Shown piece after piece: positions 1-7,629 of a stretch of DNA of 64,000 nt. The stretch's first letter is position 1. Every line of letters begins with the position of its first letter. The stretch lies in assembly GCF_014489555.1 (NCBI RefSeq), contig NZ_CP060784.1, positions 2,604,001-2,668,000 on the forward strand, given 5' to 3'. The translations under genes and the position numbers were made by a program. The notes beneath the pieces are model-generated. The model searched no databases. It saw nothing but the letters and a program-made list of their open reading frames with translations, and was not told the origin of the DNA. The DNA comes from Hymenobacter qilianensis (GTDB lineage Bacteria; Bacteroidota; Bacteroidia; Cytophagales; Hymenobacteraceae).

Positions 1-154
1 CATTTTCGTCGGCAACGCCTCCGACCCAACGGTGCTACGTCTGCTGCCGCCGCTCAATATCACGAAGGCGGAAGTAAACCGATTCCTGCAGTCGCTGTAC
101 GAATTGACAGAAAAGTCGGCCGCTGTCATTCAGCAGGCCTCCGCGCTGGATTAG
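1..154 (+). CDS. argD: C-terminal end of a class III aminotransferase, probably acetylornithine aminotransferase (partial)
   Basis: An open frame enters from the left edge (first full codon at base 2) and stops at TAG 152-154, giving the last 50 residues of a protein. The segment reads VLRLLPPLNITKAEV, followed by a helical tail. This is the typical C-terminal end of class III PLP aminotransferases such as ArgD, where the R-LLPPL-IT segment precedes the last helix. The catalytic lysine lies outside the window. The next recognisable genes downstream are carA, carB and an acylornithine carbamoyltransferase, which supports acetyl- or succinylornithine aminotransferase over other class III enzymes. 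The family call rests on a short segment plus context. Confidence 0.7.
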   Translation, partial: IFVGNASDPTVLRLLPPLNITKAEVNRFLQSLYELTEKSAAVIQQASALD

Positions 155-156
155 AA

Positions 157-192
157 CAACGAAAAGACGCGACACTTCGCGTCTTTTCGTTG
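157..192. terminator. Perfect 16-bp hairpin after argD
   Basis: Bases 157-172 are the exact reverse complement of 177-192, with a 4-base loop. The right arm carries TTTT followed by CGTTG, so it can act as an intrinsic terminator for the argD transcript. It begins two bases after the argD stop and separates it from carA. Confidence 0.7.
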
Positions 193-234
193 AACGGCTC
201 GCGCCAAGATGATGCGGCACCAATATCAGTAACG

Positions 235-266
235 ATTGAGATGCAAAGTATTGCGTCTCTACAATC
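235..266. repeat. Short dispersed palindrome (GAGAYGC type), copy 1
   Basis: GAGATGCAA (238-246) faces TTGCGTCTC (251-259) across AGTA, with one G-T wobble. A related palindrome with GAGACGC arms lies at 508-527 within 5508-5527, just after carB. This looks like a small dispersed extragenic palindrome. It sits 18 bases before the carA start and could fold in the 5' leader. Confidence 0.45.
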
Positions 267-276
267 ACAACGACAG

Positions 277-1355
277 ATGTCCCAAACAGTAAAACTAGTC
301 CTCGAAGACGGAACCGAAATCCAGGGCGAATCCTTCGGCGCATTTACGTCCGCTGCCGGTGAGGTGGTATTCAGCACGGCCATGACCGGCTACCCCGAAA
401 ACCTTACCGACCCGTCCTTCGCCGGCCAGATTCTGGTGCTGACTTACCCCATGGTGGGCAACTACGGCGTGCCCGGCGAGGAGCTGTATGAGTCGATTTC
501 CAAGATTTTCGAGTCGGATAAGATTCACATTGCCGGCCTGGTAGTGAACTACTACTCTGAGGAGCACAGCCACTGGAATGCCGCCAAAAGCCTCGGCGAC
601 TGGCTTAAGGAGTACAACATCCCCGGCATCTTCGGTGTGGATACGCGCATGCTCACCAAAATTCTGCGTGAGAAAGGCGCCATGCTAGGTAAGGTTGTGG
701 CTGAAGAGGACGTAGAGCTGCACGACCCTAACCAGGAAAACCTGGTAGCCCAGGTAAGCCCCACCGAGGTGAAGCATTACGGCCACGGCCAGCACAAAAT
801 CGTGCTCGTCGACTGCGGTACCAAAACCAACATCATCCGCTGCTTCTTGGAGCGCGACGTGGAACTGATCCGCGTGCCCTGGGACTACGACTTCACACAG
901 CTCGACTACGACGGCCTGTTCCTCAGCAACGGCCCCGGCGACCCGAAGATGTGCACCGCTACCATCGGCCACCTGCAAACCGCGCTAGGTCAGGACAAGC
1001 CCATTTTCGGCATCTGCCTGGGCTCCCAGCTCATGGGCCTAGCCGCGGGCGGCGACACCTTCAAGCTGAAGTATGGCCACCGCAGCCACAACCAGCCCGT
1101 GAAGCTTACCGGCACCCAGCGCAGCTACATCACCAGCCAAAACCATGGCTTCGCGGTAGATACTGACACGCTACCCGCTGAGTGGGAAATGCTATTCGAG
1201 AACCTCAACGACGGCACCTGCGAAGGCATCAAGCACAAAACCAAGCCGTTCTTCTCCACCCAGTTCCACCCGAAGCCGCCGGCGGCCCTGAGGATACGGA
1301 GTATCTGTTCGATGACTTCCTGAAAGCAGTAGCCGAGCACAAGGCAGCGAAGTAA
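277..1355 (+). CDS. carA: Carbamoyl-phosphate synthase small (glutaminase) subunit, one-base frame break near the 3' end
   Basis: This subunit hydrolyses glutamine and passes ammonia to CarB for carbamoyl phosphate, the precursor of arginine and pyrimidines. The N-terminal CarA domain begins MSQTVKLVLEDGTEIQG. The class I amidotransferase domain shows the catalytic nucleophile in GICLGSQ (about Cys247) and the histidine in FHP (about His331). I start at ATG 277 because homologues begin with this segment; the longer open frame upstream adds only unrelated residues. The frame breaks inside the conserved FHPEA motif, between the catalytic His and Glu: CCC at 1269-1271 should be CCCC. With one C restored, the frame continues as EAAGGPEDTEYLFDDF and stops at 1353-1355, giving 359 residues, normal for the family. 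I treat the break as a consensus error. Confidence 0.93.
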
Positions 1356-1357
1356 CC

Positions 1358-1732
1358 GTGAGTCTTAAGATGTTTCGCTTACTATCACTCACATTGCTCC
1401 TCGCCCTTTGGAGTGTAGTTAATGGCTGTAGTGAGCAGGAAACGAAATTTGACAGGCATCAGTGGTCCACTACAGGTGATATAGGAAGTTTCCCGTACCG
1501 TGAGCAAATGATTGGTGACTTAGTCAAGCATCATCAATTAAAGGGCCTTACTTACCTGCAACTAATTGATTCGCTCGGTGAGCCATCGAACTATGGTGAA
1601 CCCGACGGTACAATTCGGTACTTAATCGTTGAGGATTTCGAATCAGATATTGATCCAGTACACGGCAAAACACTCGACCTGACATTAGGGCCAGACTCAG
1701 TTGTAACCTCTTACGAAGTATCCGAATGGTAA
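1358..1732 (+). CDS. Small putative lipoprotein, BamE/SmpA-like fold possible
   Basis: A 124-residue protein (GTG at 1358; ATG at 1370 is the likelier start) has a hydrophobic N-terminus ending in a lipobox-like VVNGC, so it is probably lipidated and exported. The mature part has GLTYLQLIDSLGEPSNYGEPDG, and then a strand-rich tail ending LGPDSVVTSYEVSEW. The 'choose step, LGxP, tyrosine, D-V-SYEV' pattern is reminiscent of BamE/SmpA-type small lipoproteins, but similarity is too weak to assign a function. It starts three bases after the carA stop. Third-position use is more A/T-rich than in carA and carB, so it may be a later insertion between them. Confidence 0.6.
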   Translation: MSLKMFRLLSLTLLLALWSVVNGCSEQETKFDRHQWSTTGDIGSFPYREQMIGDLVKHHQLKGLTYLQLIDSLGEPSNYGEPDGTIRYLIVEDFESDIDPVHGKTLDLTLGPDSVVTSYEVSEW

Positions 1733-1817
1733 TGGACTGTGATAAATTGCATACAGAGCCCTGATTCAGCATGACGTTTTTTGCTTCACCTTCACGACTT
1801 CCCAACGCACCACTCTT

Positions 1818-2186
1818 ATGCCAGCAAAACATAGAGGTTTTCCGAACTGGGGATATCTACTGTTGGGCGCTTTGGCTTTTGCAGGGTTCTATTTTGTCAA
1901 GAACATGGGCCAGCAAACGATTATGAAAGCAGTGCTTGGCGAACCGGGTGGGTTGATTACAAAAGCCATGAGTACGGCCCGAGTTTCCCCTCGGATAACC
2001 AATAGAACAGGACCAATAACTGCCAAAAACTTCAAGGTGGAGAAACTCGGCGCTACAAAAGATTCACTCTCCTTCCGCTTTTTCTTGGATGGTGAGCGTG
2101 CCGATGCCACTGTTAGGCTTTGGATGGCCAGGCGCCCGTCGGGTGAATGGCAAATAGTGAAAAGTGACACCGTCTTTACCGAATAG
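1818..2186 (+). CDS. Single-pass membrane protein of unknown function
   Basis: The 122-residue protein has a short basic N-terminus and one membrane segment (about residues 12-28, WGYLLLGALAFAGFYFV). A soluble domain ends in a pattern of strands and GEWQIVKSDTVF. The order (one membrane helix, LGEP, then strands closing with a W-I/V strand) recalls the Coa1-like cytochrome oxidase assembly domain. I cannot confirm that from sequence alone and assign no function. Like its upstream neighbour it is A/T-richer than carA and carB. Confidence 0.55.
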   Translation: MPAKHRGFPNWGYLLLGALAFAGFYFVKNMGQQTIMKAVLGEPGGLITKAMSTARVSPRITNRTGPITAKNFKVEKLGATKDSLSFRFFLDGERADATVRLWMARRPSGEWQIVKSDTVFTE

Positions 2187-2278
2187 AAACCACTCACCTA
2201 CACCATCGGCTGTAGCCGACTTAGCACGACTGCCTTTGAACATGACCGCACCAGCGGCCTGTTACCCTAACCCCTAGA

Positions 2279-5200
2279 ATGGAAAAACCACAGAAAGTTC
2301 TCATCCTCGGTTCCGGCGCGCTGAAAATTGGCGAGGCCGGTGAGTTCGATTACTCCGGCTCCCAAGCCCTCAAGGCGCTGAAAGAGGAAGGCATCCGCAC
2401 CATCCTCATCAACCCCAACATCGCCACCGTGCAGACGTCGGACAACATTGCCGACGACGTGTACTTCCTGCCTGTGACGCCCTACTTCGTGGAGGAAGTC
2501 ATTAAGAAGGAGCAGCCCGATGGCATTCTGGTGGCCTTTGGGGGCAAACTGCCTTGAACTGCGCCGTGGCTTTGTTCCGCGCTGGGGTGTTTGACAAGTA
2601 CAACGTGAAGGTGCTGGGCACGCCCGTGCAAAGCATCATCGATACTGAGGACCGGGATATTTTCAAGGAGAAGCTCGACCAGATTGGGGTACTTTCGGCT
2701 CGCAGCGTGGCCGTAACGAACATGGAGGACGCGCTGGCCGCAGCCGAGAAAATCGGTTTTCCGATTATTGTGCGGGCGGCGTTTGCGCTGGGTGGCCTGG
2801 GCAGCGGTTTCGCCAATAACATGGACGAGCTGCGCACCCTGGCTCAGAAGTCTTTCACCACTTCCGATCAGATTTTGGTGGAAGAATCCTTGAAGGGCTG
2901 GAAAGAAGTGGAGTACGAAGTGGTACGCGACCAGTACGATAACTGCATCACGGTCTGCAACATGGAGAACTTCGACCCCATCGGGATTCACACCGGGGAG
3001 AGCATCGTGGTGGCTCCGTCGCAGACCTTGAGCAATCGCGAGTACCACAAGCTGCGCAGCATCGGCATCAAAACCATTCGCCACCTCGGTATCGTGGGCG
3101 AGTGCAACATTCAGTACGCCCTCGACCCCGTGTCGGAGGACTACCGCGTGATTGAGGTGAATGCACGCTTGTCGCGCTCCTCGGCGCTGGCTTCCAAGGC
3201 TACGGGCTATCCGCTGGCCTTTGTAGCGGCCAAGCTGAGTTTGGGCTACTCGCTCTCGGAGCTGAAAAACAGCGTGACCCAAACGACTTCGGCCTTTTTC
3301 GAGCCGGCCCTGGACTACGTGGTGGTGAAGCTGCCGCGCTGGGACTTGGCTAAATTTGAGGGTGTGAACCGGCAGATTGGCTCGGCCATGAAGAGTGTGG
3401 GTGAGGTAATGGCCATCGGCAAATCGTTCGAGGAAGCTATTCAAAAGGGCCTGCGCATGCTGGATACCGGCAAGCGCGGCTTCGTGGCCAATAAGCCCGA
3501 GCAGGTGGACAACGCGACCATCGACAAGCTGCTGAGCGAGCCGAACGAGGAGCGCATCTTCGCCATCAACTTGGCGTTTGAGGCCGGCTACACCCTAGGC
3601 CAGGTGCACGACCTAACCAAGATTGACCACTGGTTTCTGCAGCGCCTCTACACCATTTTCGAGCTGAGCAACAAGCTGGCGGCATGTCGTGAAAACGGGT
3701 TGAATGGGCTGGAAACAGTTCTACTGCGCAAGGCCAAGAAAGCCGGTTTCTCAGACCAGCAAATTGCCGTGAAGCTGCTCGGCGAAGGCGACGTGAAAGC
3801 CGACGAGCTACTAGTGCGCGCCCGCCGCAAGGCCCTGGGCGTGCTGCCCGTCATCAAGCAGATTGACACGCTGGCTGCTGAATTTCCGGCCAAAACCAAC
3901 TACCTCTACAGCACTTACCACGGCACCGAAAACGACCTGGAGCCGGAAACCGACAAGTCGGTGGTGGTGCTGGGCTCGGGCGTGTACCGCATTGGCTCTT
4001 CCGTGGAGTTCGACTGGTGCGGTGTGCAGGCCGTGCAAACGGCTGCCGAGGAAGGCTACAAAACCATCATCATCAACTATAACCCCGAAACCGTCAGCAC
4101 CGACTACGACGTTTCGGACCGGCTGTATTTCGAGGAGCTGAGCTTTGAGCGGGTGATGGATATTCTGGAGTTTGAGCAGCCCCAAGGCGTAATCCTGAGC
4201 ACTGGGGGGCAAATTCCGAACAACCTGGCTACCCGCCTGGCCGCCGCCAACGCGCCTATCCTGGGTACTTCTCCGGCCCGTATTGACGAGGCTGAGAACC
4301 GCCACAAGTTTAGCAGCATCATGGACGAGCTAGGCATTGCGCAGCCCCGCTGGAAGGAGCTGACTTCGCTGGAAGCCATGTTTGAGTTTGTGGGCGAGGT
4401 AGGCTACCCCGTGCTGATTCGGCCGAGCTACGTGCTGTCGGGCGCGTCCATGAACGTGGTTTCCAACGCTTTCGAGATGGAAGCCTTCCTGAAAGCCGCC
4501 GTGGAAGTAAGCGCCGAATACCCGGTGGTGGTGTCGGAGTTTATGCAGGAAGCCAAGGAAATTGAGCTGGACGCGGTAGCCGATAAAGGCGAAATCGTGA
4601 GCTACGCCATTTCGGAGCACGTGGAGTTTGCGGGCGTGCACTCCGGCGACGCTACCATGTACTACCCGCCCCAGCGCGTGTATGTGGGCACGGTGCGCAA
4701 ACTCAAAGTCATCGCCGAGAAGATTGCCAAGCGCTACGAAATCAGCGGGCCGTTCAACATCCAGTTTCTAGAGAAAAACCGCGAAATCCGGGTGATTGAG
4801 TGCAACATCCGCGCTTCCCGGTCCTTCCCGTTCGTGTCCAAGGTCTCGGGCCACAACCTCATCCGCAAGGCCACGCAGGTGCTGCTGGGCAAGAAAGTGG
4901 AGCGCGACGCCAGCGAGCTGGTTTACGACCTGCCCTTCGTGGGCGTAAAAGCCCCCCAGTTCTCCTTCACCCGCCTGCCCGGCGCCGACCCCGTACTGCG
5001 CGTGGACATGGTGAGCACCGGCGAGGTGGGCTGCCTAGGTGATACGGCCGAGGAAGCCCTGCTGAAATCGATGCTGAGCGTGGGCTACAAGATTCCGCAG
5101 AAGTCGGTGCTGATTTCCAGCGGCCCGATTCTGTCCAAGATAGCGTTGCTGGAATCGGCGCGGCTGCTGGTGCAAAGCGGCTATACCATCTACGCCACGC

Positions 5201-5508
5201 AGGGCACGCATCGTTTCTTTGCCGAAAACAACGTGCCCAGCTCCCTGGTCTTTTGGCCCGACGACCACCAAGAGCCCAACGTGCTGACTTACCTCAAGGA
5301 GAAGAAAATCGACTTAGTCATCAATATTCCCAAGAACCTCTCGAAGGGCGAGCTGGACAACGACTACAAAATCCGCCGCACCGCCGTGGACTTCGGGGTT
5401 GGCTTGCTCACCAACGCCCGCCTGGCCAAGGCCTTCATCCAAGCCTTCTGCACCTTGGAAATGAAGGATTTGAAGATCAAGAGCTGGAACGAGTATAAGG
5501 CGATGTAG
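2279..5508 (+). CDS. carB: Carbamoyl-phosphate synthase large subunit, one-base frame break near residue 88
   Basis: This subunit makes carbamoyl phosphate from ammonia, bicarbonate and two ATP. Two homologous halves are visible: the first starts [22 protein letters not shown] and the second repeats it as [20 protein letters not shown] (around residue 560). Each is followed by an ATP-grasp domain, and an MGS-like allosteric domain closes the protein ([17 protein letters not shown]). The frame is interrupted at 2540-2544, where GGGGG stands for an expected GGGGGG. With one G the sequence reads [12 protein letters not shown], the conserved family motif, and the gene spans 1076 residues, normal for CarB. 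The second half has the same motif intact at 4204-4209 (STGGQIPNN), which is an internal control for six Gs. carA lies upstream with two small genes between. Confidence 0.95.
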
Positions 5509-5527
5509 AGACGCATACTCGCGTCTC
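5508..5527. repeat. Short dispersed palindrome (GAGACGC type), copy 2
   Basis: GAGACGC (5508-5514) faces GCGTCTC (5521-5527) across six bases, directly at the carB stop. It is related to the palindrome before carA at 235-266. It may act as a weak terminator or RNA-stabilising hairpin, but no U-run follows. Confidence 0.45.
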
Positions 5528-5548
5528 AATCGTTGAACGAAAAGCATC

Positions 5549-6007
5549 ATGGAAGAAGCCCCTTATCCAGCTATAAACCGAGTTATCAACTCGGAAATCA
5601 TTCATCAGTACTTTGGGTATTGGCCAAACTTCCATGATGCTGAAGTCATCAAGGTGACATTTGAAACGCATATTACCGGTCGTTATTCGGTAACGTTTGT
5701 CATAGAGGCGTTTGAAATGCTGGCTGAAGTAGACGCACAAGGATTTTACAAGCAAGCCAAGCAGTGCCTAATTGAAATCCAGTTTTCCGGGGTAGAGGAA
5801 ATCGATTTCAAATATTTCAACTTCCAAAATGTGCTTTTTGAATTCTGGTTTGAAGAGCAAGGCAGCTTAATTAAAGGGATTTTCAATTCTTCAACTGGTA
5901 TGGAGGCAACTGTGGTAGCTGAAGAAGCCTTGGTACTAAGTCTGGCTCCAATCAAGAGTGTTACCAAACGCGGTTCACGTGGTGGCGCACAACCCCTGGG
6001 ATACTAG
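5549..6007 (+). CDS. Imm50-like immunity protein, orphan
   Basis: The 152-residue soluble protein carries IIHQYFGYWPNFHDAEVIKV near its N-terminus, then EMLAEVD and YFNFQNVLFEF. This 'FGYWPxFHDAEV ... E-DxxG-Y ... FSGV ... F-NQNVL' pattern matches the Imm50 family of polymorphic-toxin immunity proteins as I remember it. Members neutralise a cognate secreted toxin, or spread as orphan immunity genes. No toxin, secretion gene or other immunity gene is next to it; it sits between carB and argF'. Its third positions are A/T-rich compared with both neighbours, consistent with acquisition. The last ~12 residues (KRGSRGGAQPLGY) look like a run-on tail. Confidence 0.7.
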   Translation: MEEAPYPAINRVINSEIIHQYFGYWPNFHDAEVIKVTFETHITGRYSVTFVIEAFEMLAEVDAQGFYKQAKQCLIEIQFSGVEEIDFKYFNFQNVLFEFWFEEQGSLIKGIFNSSTGMEATVVAEEALVLSLAPIKSVTKRGSRGGAQPLGY

Positions 6008-6087
6008 CGGTAAAAATTGAGCGGACCGTTGACACAAGCACCGCCTAATAAGAGGCCCTACTGATAACTCAGAGAAGCTGTTCACTG

Positions 6088-7041
6088 ATGAGTAACATGA
6101 AAAACTTCACTTCCTTCGCTGATGCGGGCGACTATAAAGCCCTATTGCAGCAAGCCCTGGAAATCAAGGCGAATCCTTACGGCTACCAGCACATCGGCAA
6201 GAACAAAACTGTCGGTCTGATTTTCTTCAACCCCAGCCTGCGCACCCGTCTCAGCTCTATCAAAGCGGCTTACAACCTCGGCGCGCAAGCCTGGGTGCTC
6301 AATGCTGGCGCCGACTCCTGGACGCTGGAAATGGCCGATGGCGCGGTGATGAACGGCGGCACGCAGGAGCACATAAAGGAGGCCATTGCCGTGATGAGCC
6401 AGTACTGCGACGTGCTGGGCGTGCGCACCTTCCCCACGCTCAAGGACCGCGAGGCCGATTACAGCGAGGAAGTGTTCAACAAGATACTGAAGTACGCCAC
6501 CGTGCCTGTTATCAGCCTGGAAAGCGCCACGCTGCACCCCTTGCAGTCGTTTGCCGACCTGATTACGGTGGCGGAGCACAAGCAGAAAGAGCGCGTGAAA
6601 GTGGTGCTGACCTGGGCCCCGCACGTGCGCGCCCTGCCTCAGTGCGTGCCCAACTCGTTCTGCGACTGGTTTTCGGAAGTAGACTGGGTAGACTTCGTCA
6701 TTACCCACCCCGAAGGCTACGAATTAGCCCCCCAATTCACCAAAGGTGCCCGCATTGAGTACGACCAGAAACGCGCCCTGGAAGGCGCCGACTTCGTGCA
6801 GGCCAAGAACTGGAGCAGCTACCTCGACTATGGTCAGGTTATTAGCAATGACCCTAGCTGGATGCTCACGCCCGAGCACATGGCCGGCACCCACGACGCC
6901 AAGTTCCTGCACTGCCTGCCCGTGCGCCGCAACGTGGAAGTATCGGACGCCATTCTAGATTCGCCGAACTCCTTGGTGATTCAGGAGGCCGGCAACCGGG
7001 TGTTTTCTATGCAAACGGTGTTGCACGAGATGCTGAAGTAA
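6088..7041 (+). CDS. argF': N-acyl-L-ornithine carbamoyltransferase (Bacteroidota ArgF' type)
   Basis: It transfers the carbamoyl group from carbamoyl phosphate to an acylated ornithine in the Bacteroidota variant of arginine synthesis. Motifs include FFNPSLRTRLS (carbamoyl phosphate loop, residues ~47-56), HPLQSFADLITV, and HCLPVRRNVEV near the C-terminus. The length of 317 residues is normal. The whole sequence resembles the Bacteroides succinylornithine enzyme much more than classical ornithine carbamoyltransferase. At the residue that separates succinyl- from acetylornithine specificity (Pro90 in B. fragilis, Glu92 in Xanthomonas) it has Gln93 (GGTQEHIKEA), so the substrate is open. It follows carB, whose product it uses. 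Confidence 0.92.
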   Translation: MSNMKNFTSFADAGDYKALLQQALEIKANPYGYQHIGKNKTVGLIFFNPSLRTRLSSIKAAYNLGAQAWVLNAGADSWTLEMADGAVMNGGTQEHIKEAIAVMSQYCDVLGVRTFPTLKDREADYSEEVFNKILKYATVPVISLESATLHPLQSFADLITVAEHKQKERVKVVLTWAPHVRALPQCVPNSFCDWFSEVDWVDFVITHPEGYELAPQFTKGARIEYDQKRALEGADFVQAKNWSSYLDYGQVISNDPSWMLTPEHMAGTHDAKFLHCLPVRRNVEVSDAILDSPNSLVIQEAGNRVFSMQTVLHEMLK

Positions 7042-7053
7042 TTATTCGCGGTT

Positions 7054-7108
7054 ACACAGGCTCAAAAAAGCCCCCAGCATTGATCTGGGGGCTTTTTTGA
7101 GCCTGTGT
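7054..7108. terminator. 24-bp perfect bidirectional terminator after argF'
   Basis: The left arm 7054-7077 is the exact reverse complement of 7085-7108, with a 7-base loop. The inner part is A6-GCCCCCAG ... CTGGGGGC-T6, the stereotyped terminator of this window. The pairing extends 10 bp beyond the A/T tracts, which is unusually long. Confidence 0.92.
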
Positions 7109-7629
7109 CGTAGCTAAAACATTAATTGTGCTAATGTGCGCGAATAGTAATTTAATAAGCCGACCAAGCAGCAAGTATGCATATTGCTTACGCTTTTTAT
7201 AACTTGTTAAAATAATACTAGAAATGAGTAACTTTATCTAAAGTCACTCTAGCAGTTGGATAAGGCATACACGAACAAATGGGGGGCTTTTTAGGAGACT
7301 ACGGACCGGAAAACCGCGCTTGTGCTTGGTGCCGTATGTGCAGGAAAGGATGAAATAGCGAAGAGGAGGTGAGGTCAGCAGTAGAGGAAGAAAGCATTCA
7401 CGAGCCCAAAAAACACGAGTTGGGCCTTTCTAAGATGGCTGTCATAGCATCCAACACTAAATAAAATGCATTTATTCCTTAATTTAAGCGCCACAAGTGC
7501 TAATGCAGGCTTGCTTTAGCAAAAACGGTCATAACATTTCTTTCACTTTTTTCACACTTTCACACTTATGCTGCCGGTTTGGCAAATCGGTATTTGTTCA
7601 CTCTAACTGGGCCACAAGCCAATTCCTAA
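7109..7629. other. 521-base intergenic region upstream of susC
   Basis: A/T-rich and without a credible gene. It probably holds the susC promoter and leader, but I find no exact TTTG-N19-TAnnTTTG. It contains one solitary GGGGGGCTTTTT word (7281-7286) that is not part of a hairpin, and a pyrimidine-rich stretch with repeated TTTCAC/CACTTT words at 7540-7570. Confidence 0.5.
7281..7291 (+). repeat. Solitary intergenic copy of the GGGGGGC-A/T word
   Basis: GGGGGGCTTTTT preceded by AAAT, with no inverted partner nearby. It shows that the word also occurs outside genes and terminators. Confidence 0.5.

Noticed and set aside
2482..3444. A 320-residue minus-strand open frame inside carB
   Set aside because: It is antisense to conserved CarB sequence, has no recognisable domain, and arises from high GC third positions.
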